The translations under genes were made by a program, and so were the position numbers. Source: DATCJA01 sp963814955 (GTDB lineage Bacteria > Acidobacteriota > Vicinamibacteria > Vicinamibacterales > UBA2999). From it: 64,000 bases of DNA. Below the pieces are notes generated by a model, which was not told the DNA's origin, ran no database searches, and was given only the letters and a program-made list of their open reading frames with translations. Below are positions 54,667-61,664 of this stretch, one piece after another. The stretch is taken from NCBI GenBank assembly GCA_963814955.1, contig CAWFEX010000008.1:434001-498000 (forward strand). Reading direction: 5' to 3'. Position 1 is the first letter of the stretch. The number at the start of each line of letters is the position of its first letter.

Positions 54667-56088
54667 GGATCCTTTTTCTCACCCATAACCTCGGGAAGAC
54701 GCGGCATTTTGAGAGCGTTCTCCACGAGCTGACCGCACGCGGTCATTCCGTTGTCATCACCGCGGCCCATAAACGTAACAAGCCACTGAAGCTCGGTGGC
54801 GAATTTCGGGGCAACCCGCGTATCGATGTCGTCACTAACCCGGTTCGGAGAGTTGACGAGTGGGAGCCCTTCGTCCGTCCGCTGCGGCAGGCACGTGACT
54901 ACGTTCGATTTCTCCACCCGAATTACGCGAATGCTCACAAACTCGGAGACCGTGCGGGCTCGTACGCGCCGGCAGGCTGGCCGGCCCGGATGCAGCGTCT
55001 GCGCAGTCGCCGTAGTCTCGTCAAGCGGGCACTCGAGCTGGCGGAGCGCCTCGTACCGAGCGAACGCTACTACGAACTGTTTATTCGGTCGCATGCCCCG
55101 GACGTTATTCTGATTACGCCGCTGATCGACTTCGGTTCCTATCAGACCGATTACGTCAAGAGCGCTCACGCGCTCGGTATCCCGATAGCCTTCTTACCAT
55201 TCAGCTGGGACAATCTCACGAACCGCGGCCTGGTCCGCATCCCACCTGATCGCGTCCTCGTGTGGAACGAACACCAGAAGCGCGAAGCCGTCACTTACCA
55301 CGACGTCCCGTCCGAGTCCATCGTCGTAACCGGAGCACCGAGGTTCGACGATTTCTTCGCGATGCAGCCCACTCTCAGCCGCGAGGAGTTCTGCGCGCGG
55401 GCTGGCCTGGATCCGTCGCACCCGTTCATCCTCTACCTGTGCTCGTCGTACTTTGTGGCGCCGAATGAGCCGGGATTCGTCCGCGAGTGGACGCGAACCC
55501 TGCGCCAGGACGCCCGACTCAGCCACTGCGGGATTCTCGTTCGTCCGCATCCCGCCAACGGGGAACCGTGGGCCGGAAGCGATGCTGCGAACACAGACGG
55601 ACTCGCTGTCTGGCGGGAACCGCCGAAGGTGCAAGCGGATCCGGCGCTGCTACCACTCGTTGCACTACGCGACGGCCGTTGTTGGTCTCAATACAAGTGC
55701 AATGATCGAAGCCGCGATCGTTGGCAAGTCGATTTACACAATCCGGACGAGCGAGTTCGCAGGCGGGCAGGAGCAGACGCTCCACTTCCACTACCTGCTG
55801 GCCGAGAATGGCGGACCGGTGCAGGTTGCCGACACCCTGGCGCAGCATGTCGAACAGCTCGCCGGCGGGCTCCTCGATTCGCAGACCGGCGCGTGCCGCA
55901 GCCGCCAGTTTGTGGAATCGTTCGTCCGGCCGCGCGGCATCGATCGTCCGGTGGCGCCGATCGTGGCCGACGAGATCGAACGCGTGGCGACGCTGAGAAA
56001 ACGCCGGCGGCGAGCGCCGTTGTGGCATCGGCCGGCCCGGCGGCTGCTGCTTGCCGCGCTCAGACGCCGAAGCGGTCACGCGGATTGA
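54663..56088 (+). pseudogene. Family B protein (rightward copy 3), frameshifted near 55650
   Basis: Starts at GTG 54663, overlapping the previous stop (GTGA): RILFLTHNLGKTRHFESVL, PDVILITPLIDFGSYQTDY, FSWDNLTNRGLVRIPPD, VTGAPRFDDFF, FILYLCSSYFVAP, GILVRPHPANGEPW. The frame shifts near 55650, and the second frame supplies HSLHYATAVVGLNTSAMIEA, GGQEQTLHFHYLL and a basic end at 56088. One surplus base in the GCTGCTAC region explains it; the restored protein is about 474 residues. The SWDNLTN variant matches the minus-strand copy at 44804-46435 better than its two neighbours. Confidence 0.65.
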
Positions 56089-56366
56089 CGTGCGTCCGGC
56101 CTGCGCGAACGTTTCGTACGCTGCCGCGAACGGGCCATCATCGCCGCCCGAAATCGTACAGGCAACACGCTACTGAGCACTCGGGCAAGATGGCCGTGCT
56201 GTCGCCGTTGATAATCGCGCAACGCCCGTACGGCCGCATCCAACGGTGCGGCGGGCGGCGAAGGGGGCACCGCGGTACGAACAGCAACGAGTCTGAGGCG
56301 CCGCGGTTCTCCCTTCGTTAAAGCGTCGTCCAGTTCCTGCTGGTCCAGCCGGTGCAGCCCGATTCA
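56076..56366 (-). CDS. Possible small hypothetical gene
   Basis: On the minus strand an open frame begins right after a TGA at about 56367 and runs to a TGA at 56076. It reads coherently with GC-rich third positions (LHRLDQQELDDALTKGEPRR, then ALRDYQRRQHGHLARVLSSV and a basic end), but has no ATG near its start; the nearest ATG, overlapping the permease stop, is in another frame. It overlaps the end of family B copy 3 by 13 bases. It may be a real small gene with an indel near its start, or chance. No function can be given. Confidence 0.3.
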
Positions 56367-57206
56367 TCGCGCGGCAATGGTGCGCGCCTCAGACCGGCTG
56401 AAATAGACGAGGCCGGCAATCAGCAACGCTCCAACAGCCAAAGCCGTGCCGCCGAACGCCTGCGGATAAAGATTGCCGACGCCAAAGAGTCCCCACTTGA
56501 ACGTCTCGACGATGATCGCGAGCGGATTGAGAAGCATCCAACCGCGATATTCCTCGGGTACCTGCGACAGCGGATAGAGAATCGGCGTGAGCAGGTACCA
56601 AATCGACAGGACCTGGCCGAGGGCGAAACGGATGTCGCGCGCAGTCTCACCCCAGATCGAGGTGAAGAACGAGATCGCAAGCGCAAAGAGAAACGCCAGC
56701 ACAAGTGCGGCGAGTGCCCACACGAGCTCGACATCGAACCGAATGTAGAGTCGCTGGTCACGGAATGCATAGATTACCAGCGCCAGCAGCAGCACCCCGA
56801 TTTTCAATCCGACGTTCAGCAGTGCCGGTGTCATGTTGCCGAACGGCAGGATCGCCCGCGGATGGTAGATCTGATCGGAAAGGTCCCGGTGCATCTCGAG
56901 CGAGCGCGTCCCCCACATCAAGCTGGCGGCGAAGACGTCCCAGACGACCGTTCCCGCCAGCAGAAACACGAAGTACGGAATGCCATCCGACCCAACACCG
57001 AGAAGCCCACCGAAGATGACGGCGCGCAGAGCGACCGGAAACAGCGGATTGATGAACAGCCACAGCCACCCGAGCACGGTGCGCCGGTACATCTTCCGCA
57101 GCGCGCGGTCACCAATGAAGCCAAGCAGCCTCTTGTATCGCCACACTTCACCTATCGTGGCGATTGGACCTGGATACCGCGGCGTGGCCTCCCACCGTTC
57201 GGTCAT
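56364..57206 (-). CDS. ABC-2 type polysaccharide export permease (Wzm-like), copy 2
   Basis: A 280-residue integral membrane protein with six predicted segments. The N-terminal cytosolic part has the amphipathic YKRLLGFIGDRALRKMYRRT, then WLFINPLFPVALRAVIFGGL, IPYFVFLLAGTVVWDVFA, and ends WYLLTPILYPLSQVPEEYRG and LNPLAIIVETFKWGLFG, all typical of ABC-2/Wzm/TagG permeases. ATG 57206 overlaps the stop of the other permease as ATGA. Two adjacent, different permeases with one ATPase suggest a heterodimeric channel for an undecaprenyl-linked chain. They are related but clearly distinct sequences. Confidence 0.8.
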   Translation of the reverse strand: MTERWEATPRYPGPIATIGEVWRYKRLLGFIGDRALRKMYRRTVLGWLWLFINPLFPVALRAVIFGGLLGVGSDGIPYFVFLLAGTVVWDVFAASLMWGTRSLEMHRDLSDQIYHPRAILPFGNMTPALLNVGLKIGVLLLALVIYAFRDQRLYIRFDVELVWALAALVLAFLFALAISFFTSIWGETARDIRFALGQVLSIWYLLTPILYPLSQVPEEYRGWMLLNPLAIIVETFKWGLFGVGNLYPQAFGGTALAVGALLIAGLVYFSRSEARTIAAR

Positions 57207-58054
57207 ATTTTGTCCATCGTCTCGCTTTCGGCGTGCGCGAAATACCAGACACCCGAAGCAAACGTTCCGAGCGCGACGGCGAACGAATACGCAAACCACG
57301 GCCAGGAATGCTCATCTGTCGGGAGCGTTCCCCATCGGAACATCTCGACTGGCGCCGTGAGCGGATTCAGATACATCAGCCACCGAATGTTCTGCGGCAC
57401 CACTGACATCGGATAGATCACGGGAGTGAAATACAGCCAGAAGCTGACCGCGAACCGCAGGGCGAAACGCGCGTCCCGCGCGCGTGCCTGCCACACGGAA
57501 GTCCAGAGCGTCAACGAGAACGCCAAGAAGAGAATGAGCGCGATCGACGCGAGTGACGCGAACAGGCGCGGGCTGATCTGCAGGTACAGGATGCCGTCCG
57601 TCGTACGGTAATAGATCAATGCGCCAGCGAAAACGAGCGTGATGATCGCCGGTTCGAGAATCCCGGCCGTCATCTGACCGAGTGGCAGAATGATGCGCGG
57701 GATGTAGAGCTTGGTCAGCAGCATCCGGTTGACCTCGAGACCACGGCTGCCGCGAATCAACGGGCCATCGAAACAGTTCCAGGGGATCTGTCCAGCCAGG
57801 AAGAACACGAAATACGGCACGCCTCCCGACGCAACGTTCATAATCGAGCCGAACACAAAACTGCCGACGAAGAGCGGTATCAGGGCACGGATGAAGATCC
57901 ACGACACCCCGAGGCGGGTTTTCGCGTAGAGACCCTGAACGGCTTTAAGAGAGAAGAACCCGAGGATGCGGCGGTACTGCCATACCTCACGGGCTTTCGC
58001 GACAAACCCTTCCCGGGTGTCAGCCGCAATGACCCAGGGAGTGGCGTCAGACAA
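57203..58054 (-). CDS. ABC-2 type polysaccharide export permease (Wzm-like), copy 1
   Basis: A 283-residue membrane protein of the same family: VWQYRRILGFFSLKAVQGLY, LGVSWIFIRALIPLFVGSF, VPYFVFFLAGQIPWNCFDG, FWLYFTPVIYPMSVVPQNIR and LNPLTAPVEMFRWG, then two C-terminal segments. It starts at a TTG that overlaps the Wzt gene by 8 bp, so it is coupled to the ATPase. The two permeases share the order of motifs but only some of the residues. Function: transmembrane passage of the glycan, driven by the Wzt protein. Confidence 0.8.
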   Translation of the reverse strand: MSDATPWVIAADTREGFVAKAREVWQYRRILGFFSLKAVQGLYAKTRLGVSWIFIRALIPLFVGSFVFGSIMNVASGGVPYFVFFLAGQIPWNCFDGPLIRGSRGLEVNRMLLTKLYIPRIILPLGQMTAGILEPAIITLVFAGALIYYRTTDGILYLQISPRLFASLASIALILFLAFSLTLWTSVWQARARDARFALRFAVSFWLYFTPVIYPMSVVPQNIRWLMYLNPLTAPVEMFRWGTLPTDEHSWPWFAYSFAVALGTFASGVWYFAHAESETMDKI

Positions 58055-59363
58055 CGGATTTCCGCCGCTTGCGCAACCTCACGGGAACCTGAGCGGTCCA
58101 GTCGAGGCGAGGCGCAACGACACCTTTCTTGATTCTTGCTGCGTCCCCAGGCCCGTAGGCCATGAAGGTCAATGCGTTGTCGAGCACAACTTTCGTTTCC
58201 TTGCCCAGGAACGTGTACACCGTCACATTCACCGTGTACGTCGTCTCGGCCAGCAGATGCGCGGGAATTCTCACGACCAGGTCGAGCAGACCGCGCCGAT
58301 CTGCGACAACACCCTCCTGCTGCGCAGTCCTGAAGACAGCGACGCGCTTTGCGTAGATATCGGCGAAGGCGCGGACCATCCCGCCTGGCTTTCTTACTTT
58401 GAGCCGTATTCGTATAGAGACCTCTTCGGCGGTCGGGGCAGCGCCAATTTCCTCACCCGCCGAGTTCAGCAGGCGCACCGACGCGATCTCGGCGACGACG
58501 TTCAAGTGACGCCCTGGCCGGTCGCCAGACGCAAAATCGCGGCTCCTTGCCCGCAGGGCCGAATCCTCGTATTCCGCGATGACGCCCTCAGGTTCGCCGT
58601 CCTGCACCACCTCGCCCCTGTCGAGCCAGATCACGCGATGACACAAACGCGAGACCGCCGACATGTCGTGAGAGACGAACAACACCGTCAGCCCTCGCTC
58701 GGATTCTTCGGCCACACGTTGAAGACAGCGTTCCTGAAACGCAATATCTCCGACCGCAAGGATTTCGTCGGCCAGGAGAATATCGGGCTGCATGTTGATC
58801 GCCACCGAGAACGCAAGCCTCAGGTACATGCCGCTCGAGTACTGCCGCAGTGGATTATCGAGAAAGTCGTCCAGCTCGGCGAACTGGATGATGTCAGCCA
58901 TGCGATCGAGCACCTCGCGGCGCGAAATGCCATGCATCGCAGCGTTCATCAAAATGTTGTCGTGGGCCGAAAAGTCAGGATTGAATCCGGCTCCGAGCTC
59001 CAGCAGCGAGACCACGCGACCGATGCCCGTCACACGGCCTTCCGTCGGCCGCGTGACGCGGGCAATCACTTTCAACAGGGTCGACTTGCCGGCGCCATTG
59101 GCGCCGATGATGCCGAGGATGGCTTTTGGAGACACTCCGAACGAGACGTGTCTGAGCGCCCAGAGATCCCGTCCCTGTGTGACCCGCCCGGGCCAATGCC
59201 ATCGCGGAACCCGGACACGTGCGATACCCAGATTCACATGTCTGGGTGGTTCGACGACCCGCTTCGACGCCAGAAAATATTTCTTGCCAAGGTCTTCGAC
59301 GACGAGACTCTGTGGTGCCCGCGGTTGGTCGTCAGGGAGCGATGAAAGAGGACTCGTATTCAA
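58047..59363 (-). CDS. ABC transporter ATP-binding protein with C-terminal glycan-binding domain (Wzt-like)
   Basis: A 438-residue Wzt-type ATPase. The nucleotide-binding domain has GIIGANGAGKSTLLK (Walker A), YSSGMYLRLAFSV (signature), DILLADEILAVGD (Walker B) and VSHDMSAVSRLC (switch His). After about residue 265 a second domain (LNVVAEIASVRLLNSAGEEI, ending VVLDNALTFMAYGPG) matches the Wzt C-terminal carbohydrate-binding fold that reads the chain end before export. That domain is typical of chains with a non-reducing cap. It appears to start at a TTG overlapping the dehydratase stop. It powers the two permeases downstream. Confidence 0.9.
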   Translation of the reverse strand: MNTSPLSSLPDDQPRAPQSLVVEDLGKKYFLASKRVVEPPRHVNLGIARVRVPRWHWPGRVTQGRDLWALRHVSFGVSPKAILGIIGANGAGKSTLLKVIARVTRPTEGRVTGIGRVVSLLELGAGFNPDFSAHDNILMNAAMHGISRREVLDRMADIIQFAELDDFLDNPLRQYSSGMYLRLAFSVAINMQPDILLADEILAVGDIAFQERCLQRVAEESERGLTVLFVSHDMSAVSRLCHRVIWLDRGEVVQDGEPEGVIAEYEDSALRARSRDFASGDRPGRHLNVVAEIASVRLLNSAGEEIGAAPTAEEVSIRIRLKVRKPGGMVRAFADIYAKRVAVFRTAQQEGVVADRRGLLDLVVRIPAHLLAETTYTVNVTVYTFLGKETKVVLDNALTFMAYGPGDAARIKKGVVAPRLDWTAQVPVRLRKRRKSVV

Positions 59364-60397
59364 TGTAGCTCGCGCTTACCGGTCTTGGTGATGATCGGGA
59401 TGTCACGCATCCAGAGCTGCTTCTCCCACCAGGCGCGGTTCGCGACATACCATTCGATCGTCCGTTCGAGCCCTTCCTCGAAGGATACTTGCGGCCGCCA
59501 CCCCAGGAGCCGTTCTGCCTTGCTTGCGTCGGCGGTATGGCGAAACACCTGGCCGGGTCGATCGCCCACATACGTGATCACAGCATCAGGGTTCTTCATT
59601 TTCCGTGCGACCAGCGGTGCCATCGCTGCAAGCGAGATTGACGAGCCCGATCCGAGATTGATCACTTCGCCGCGGACGCGGTTCAGGTCGCAATGCGTCA
59701 GACAGTCGAGAGCCCGGCAGGTATCGTCCACGTAGGTGAAGTCGCGCTCCGCCGAGCCGTCTCCGTGCACACGCAGCGGCTCATCGAGGATACAGCTCGT
59801 AATGAAGCGCGGGATCACCTTCTCGAGGTGCTGGCGTGGCCCGAACTGATTGAAAGGTCGCACGATGATGGCGGGCAGGTTGTAGGTCGCGAAGTACGAG
59901 TAGACCAGCCGGTCGGCGCCGGCTTTTGCGCTCGCATACGGGCTCATCGGCATCAACGGGGCGTCTTCGTCCATCTTGGGCGTCCTCGCCGTCCCATACA
60001 CTTCGGAAGTGGAAATGTGGATGAACCGATCGATGCGACTGGCATGTTTCAGGACCGAGTTCGCGACCACCTGGGTGCCGAGGACGTCGGTCTCGAAGAA
60101 ATGGTGGTTGTCGTAAATCGAGCGCGTGACGTGTGTCTCGGCCGCGAAGTGAACGACAACATCGGACTGCGCGACGAGCGCATCGACGAGCTGCCCGTTC
60201 CGTACGTCTCCATACCAGAATTGAAGTCGGCCGTTGTTCCCGCCTTGGCTCAAAACGCCCGGCAGATTCTCGAGACTGCCTGCGTAGGTCAGCCGGTCCA
60301 GGATCAGGATGCGATAGTCCGGATACTTCTCGTACAGGTAGTGAACGAAGTTGCTGCCGATGAAGCCGGCGCCACCAGTGATCAGAAGCGTCTTCAC
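59360..60397 (-). CDS. NAD-dependent nucleotide-sugar 4,6-dehydratase (RmlB/LegB-type)
   Basis: A 345-residue SDR. LLITGGAGFIGSNFVHYL binds NAD; HFAAETHVTRSI follows; the catalytic region reads HISTSEVYGTA with YASAKAGADRL (YxxxK). RmlB has Asp in the place of the second Ser (STDEVYG), while LegB- and GDP-mannose-type dehydratases and UDP-xylose synthases have STSE, so it may not act on dTDP-glucose despite an RmlB-like DRLTYAGSLENL N-terminus. The GTG at 60397 begins the Rossmann strand directly. The keto-sugar product could feed the DegT aminotransferase or the epimerase. Confidence 0.8.
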   Translation of the reverse strand: MKTLLITGGAGFIGSNFVHYLYEKYPDYRILILDRLTYAGSLENLPGVLSQGGNNGRLQFWYGDVRNGQLVDALVAQSDVVVHFAAETHVTRSIYDNHHFFETDVLGTQVVANSVLKHASRIDRFIHISTSEVYGTARTPKMDEDAPLMPMSPYASAKAGADRLVYSYFATYNLPAIIVRPFNQFGPRQHLEKVIPRFITSCILDEPLRVHGDGSAERDFTYVDDTCRALDCLTHCDLNRVRGEVINLGSGSSISLAAMAPLVARKMKNPDAVITYVGDRPGQVFRHTADASKAERLLGWRPQVSFEEGLERTIEWYVANRAWWEKQLWMRDIPIITKTGKRELH

Positions 60398-60410
60398 GCG
60401 TAGTCTCACT

Positions 60411-61119
60411 CTATTGCATGCCGCCGAAGGCAATCAATGGCGCCTCGTCTCCGCAATTTAGCAGCAGATCCAAGGCGGACAGATACGGAACGAACTCGCC
60501 GTGCAGCTGCGGATACGATGGATGGACGTACTGCTGCCACTGCACCTGGATACCGTTGCGCTCGAAGAGCCCCACGTCGAGATAGTCCTTCGCGGAGTCA
60601 CCGCTCACGTACCTGGTCGCGCCCAGGCGCCGGCAAATGTTGACCAGGCGCCCGCTGCGATCGCCCTCGACACCGAGTGCCGACGAGCGCTCGACCCGCC
60701 GCCGCAGTCCGAACCAATCCGCCATTGTCGCTGCGCACTGGAGGTCGAGATCTACCAATCGCTCCCATTTCTGATGGAGCAACTCCTCCAGTGGTGACAA
60801 ATACCTGGCAAGAAAAGGAGCCCTCGCGTAGGCCTGTCGGATGCTCGCCACATGCTTCCTTGCCCAGGGTGTCCGTGCATCGATTTCGACGTCCAGAATG
60901 CGTGGACAATCTCGCCCGGCATGGCGGACTGGGACGGTGAGCCACAAAGGCCCGCTCTGCGTCTTGATCCGGTTCCGGTTCCGCCAGCCGTGCTTGTCGG
61001 TACTGGACGTCGTCGTAATAGACGAAGATATCGGCCCGCCGCAACTGGTCGAAGAACCCCAGCCACGGCAGGTATCCGGGCTGGAGGACGACGACGGTTG
61101 TGTCGGAGAGACCGGTCAC
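60411..61119 (-). pseudogene. WbqC-family protein, frameshifted near 61000
   Basis: The first frame, from GTG 61119, reads VVVLQPGYLPWLGFFDQLRR and FVYYDDVQY; the second, from about 61000 to 60411, reads KHGWRNRNRIKT, LWLTVPVRHAG, GATRYVSGDSAKDYLD and ends YPQLHGEFVPYLSALDLL. Removing one base after TAC in CAGTACCGACAAG joins DDVQY to KHGWRNRN, the exact WbqC signature. Restored length is about 235 residues, as normal. WbqC-like proteins occur in O-antigen and aminosugar loci, but their reaction is not settled. The GTG overlaps the stop of the upstream small membrane protein. Confidence 0.8.
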
Positions 61120-61661
61120 CAGCGCGGCGGTTTCGCGGCAGACGCCAGCCTGACACTCGACACGACGAATGAAGAAATCCAGAAGGCCACGAACCAGTCA
61201 AACAAAGACGAATGGATCCAGCTGGCCGCGCCAGGTCGATCGAGCCGGGTTGTCCCGCGAGGCGCGTCAGCGGCAATCGCTCCGACGCCTCGATCGATGT
61301 AGTGAGTGTCGACAACAGCTGGATGGTTGATGAGTATCTGGATCGTCGAGTGCGAGGGATCGGCAAGGTCGTATTCCCACGTCGTGCCTTCGCGCCTCTG
61401 GCCCGCGACCAGCGTGAAGTCCCGCTCGAGCACGGCCCGCCTGGCATCGGAGATACTCTCAATCCATCGAACGTGTACGCGCGGGGCAAGCGGCGACGGC
61501 GTCGTGGCGCGGACGATCACACTGGCGGCCAGCATGAGCGTACTCACACCCGCGAACACGATAATCGGCCGACGACGATCTCGAGTGGCCTGCTCGGCAT
61601 CGTTCACCATCGCGTGTCGCGAGGATAACATGCGTCGAATCGGCGGAATTTCACCATTCAT
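61116..61661 (-). CDS. Small membrane protein carrying the GT-C loop module
   Basis: Up to 181 residues. A hydrophobic segment at about 33-50 (PIIVFAGVSTLMLAASVIV), an external domain of about 90 residues and a second segment near the C-terminus (FDWFVAFWISSFVVSS). The external part (about 62-124) matches the loop of the GT-C-like protein at 19829-21802 (VRW, TTWEYDLADPSH, DTHYIDR). The ATG at 61661 lies three bases from the divergent gene's ATG; a Met at 61610 is a more comfortable start. It is coupled to the WbqC gene. No function is known; it may be an accessory of, or relic from, a GT-C enzyme. Confidence 0.55.
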   Translation of the reverse strand: MNGEIPPIRRMLSSRHAMVNDAEQATRDRRRPIIVFAGVSTLMLAASVIVRATTPSPLAPRVHVRWIESISDARRAVLERDFTLVAGQRREGTTWEYDLADPSHSTIQILINHPAVVDTHYIDRGVGAIAADAPRGTTRLDRPGAASWIHSSLFDWFVAFWISSFVVSSVRLASAAKPPRW

Positions 61662-61664
61662 ACG

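Noticed and set aside
22958..56088. Repeat-rich region as a CRISPR array, phage or transposon cluster
   Set aside because: The repetition is of diverged protein-coding genes. There are no short identical repeats with spacers, no cas, integrase or transposase genes.
56076..56270. Resemblance of the small frame to a gas-vesicle GvpL/GvpF fragment
   Set aside because: Only a faint likeness in a short Arg/Val-rich stretch; no other gas vesicle genes are present.
21799..61119. Programmed ribosomal frameshifting
   Set aside because: The eight sites have no shared slippery heptamer, no consistent downstream structure and affect unrelated genes; sequence errors explain them more simply.
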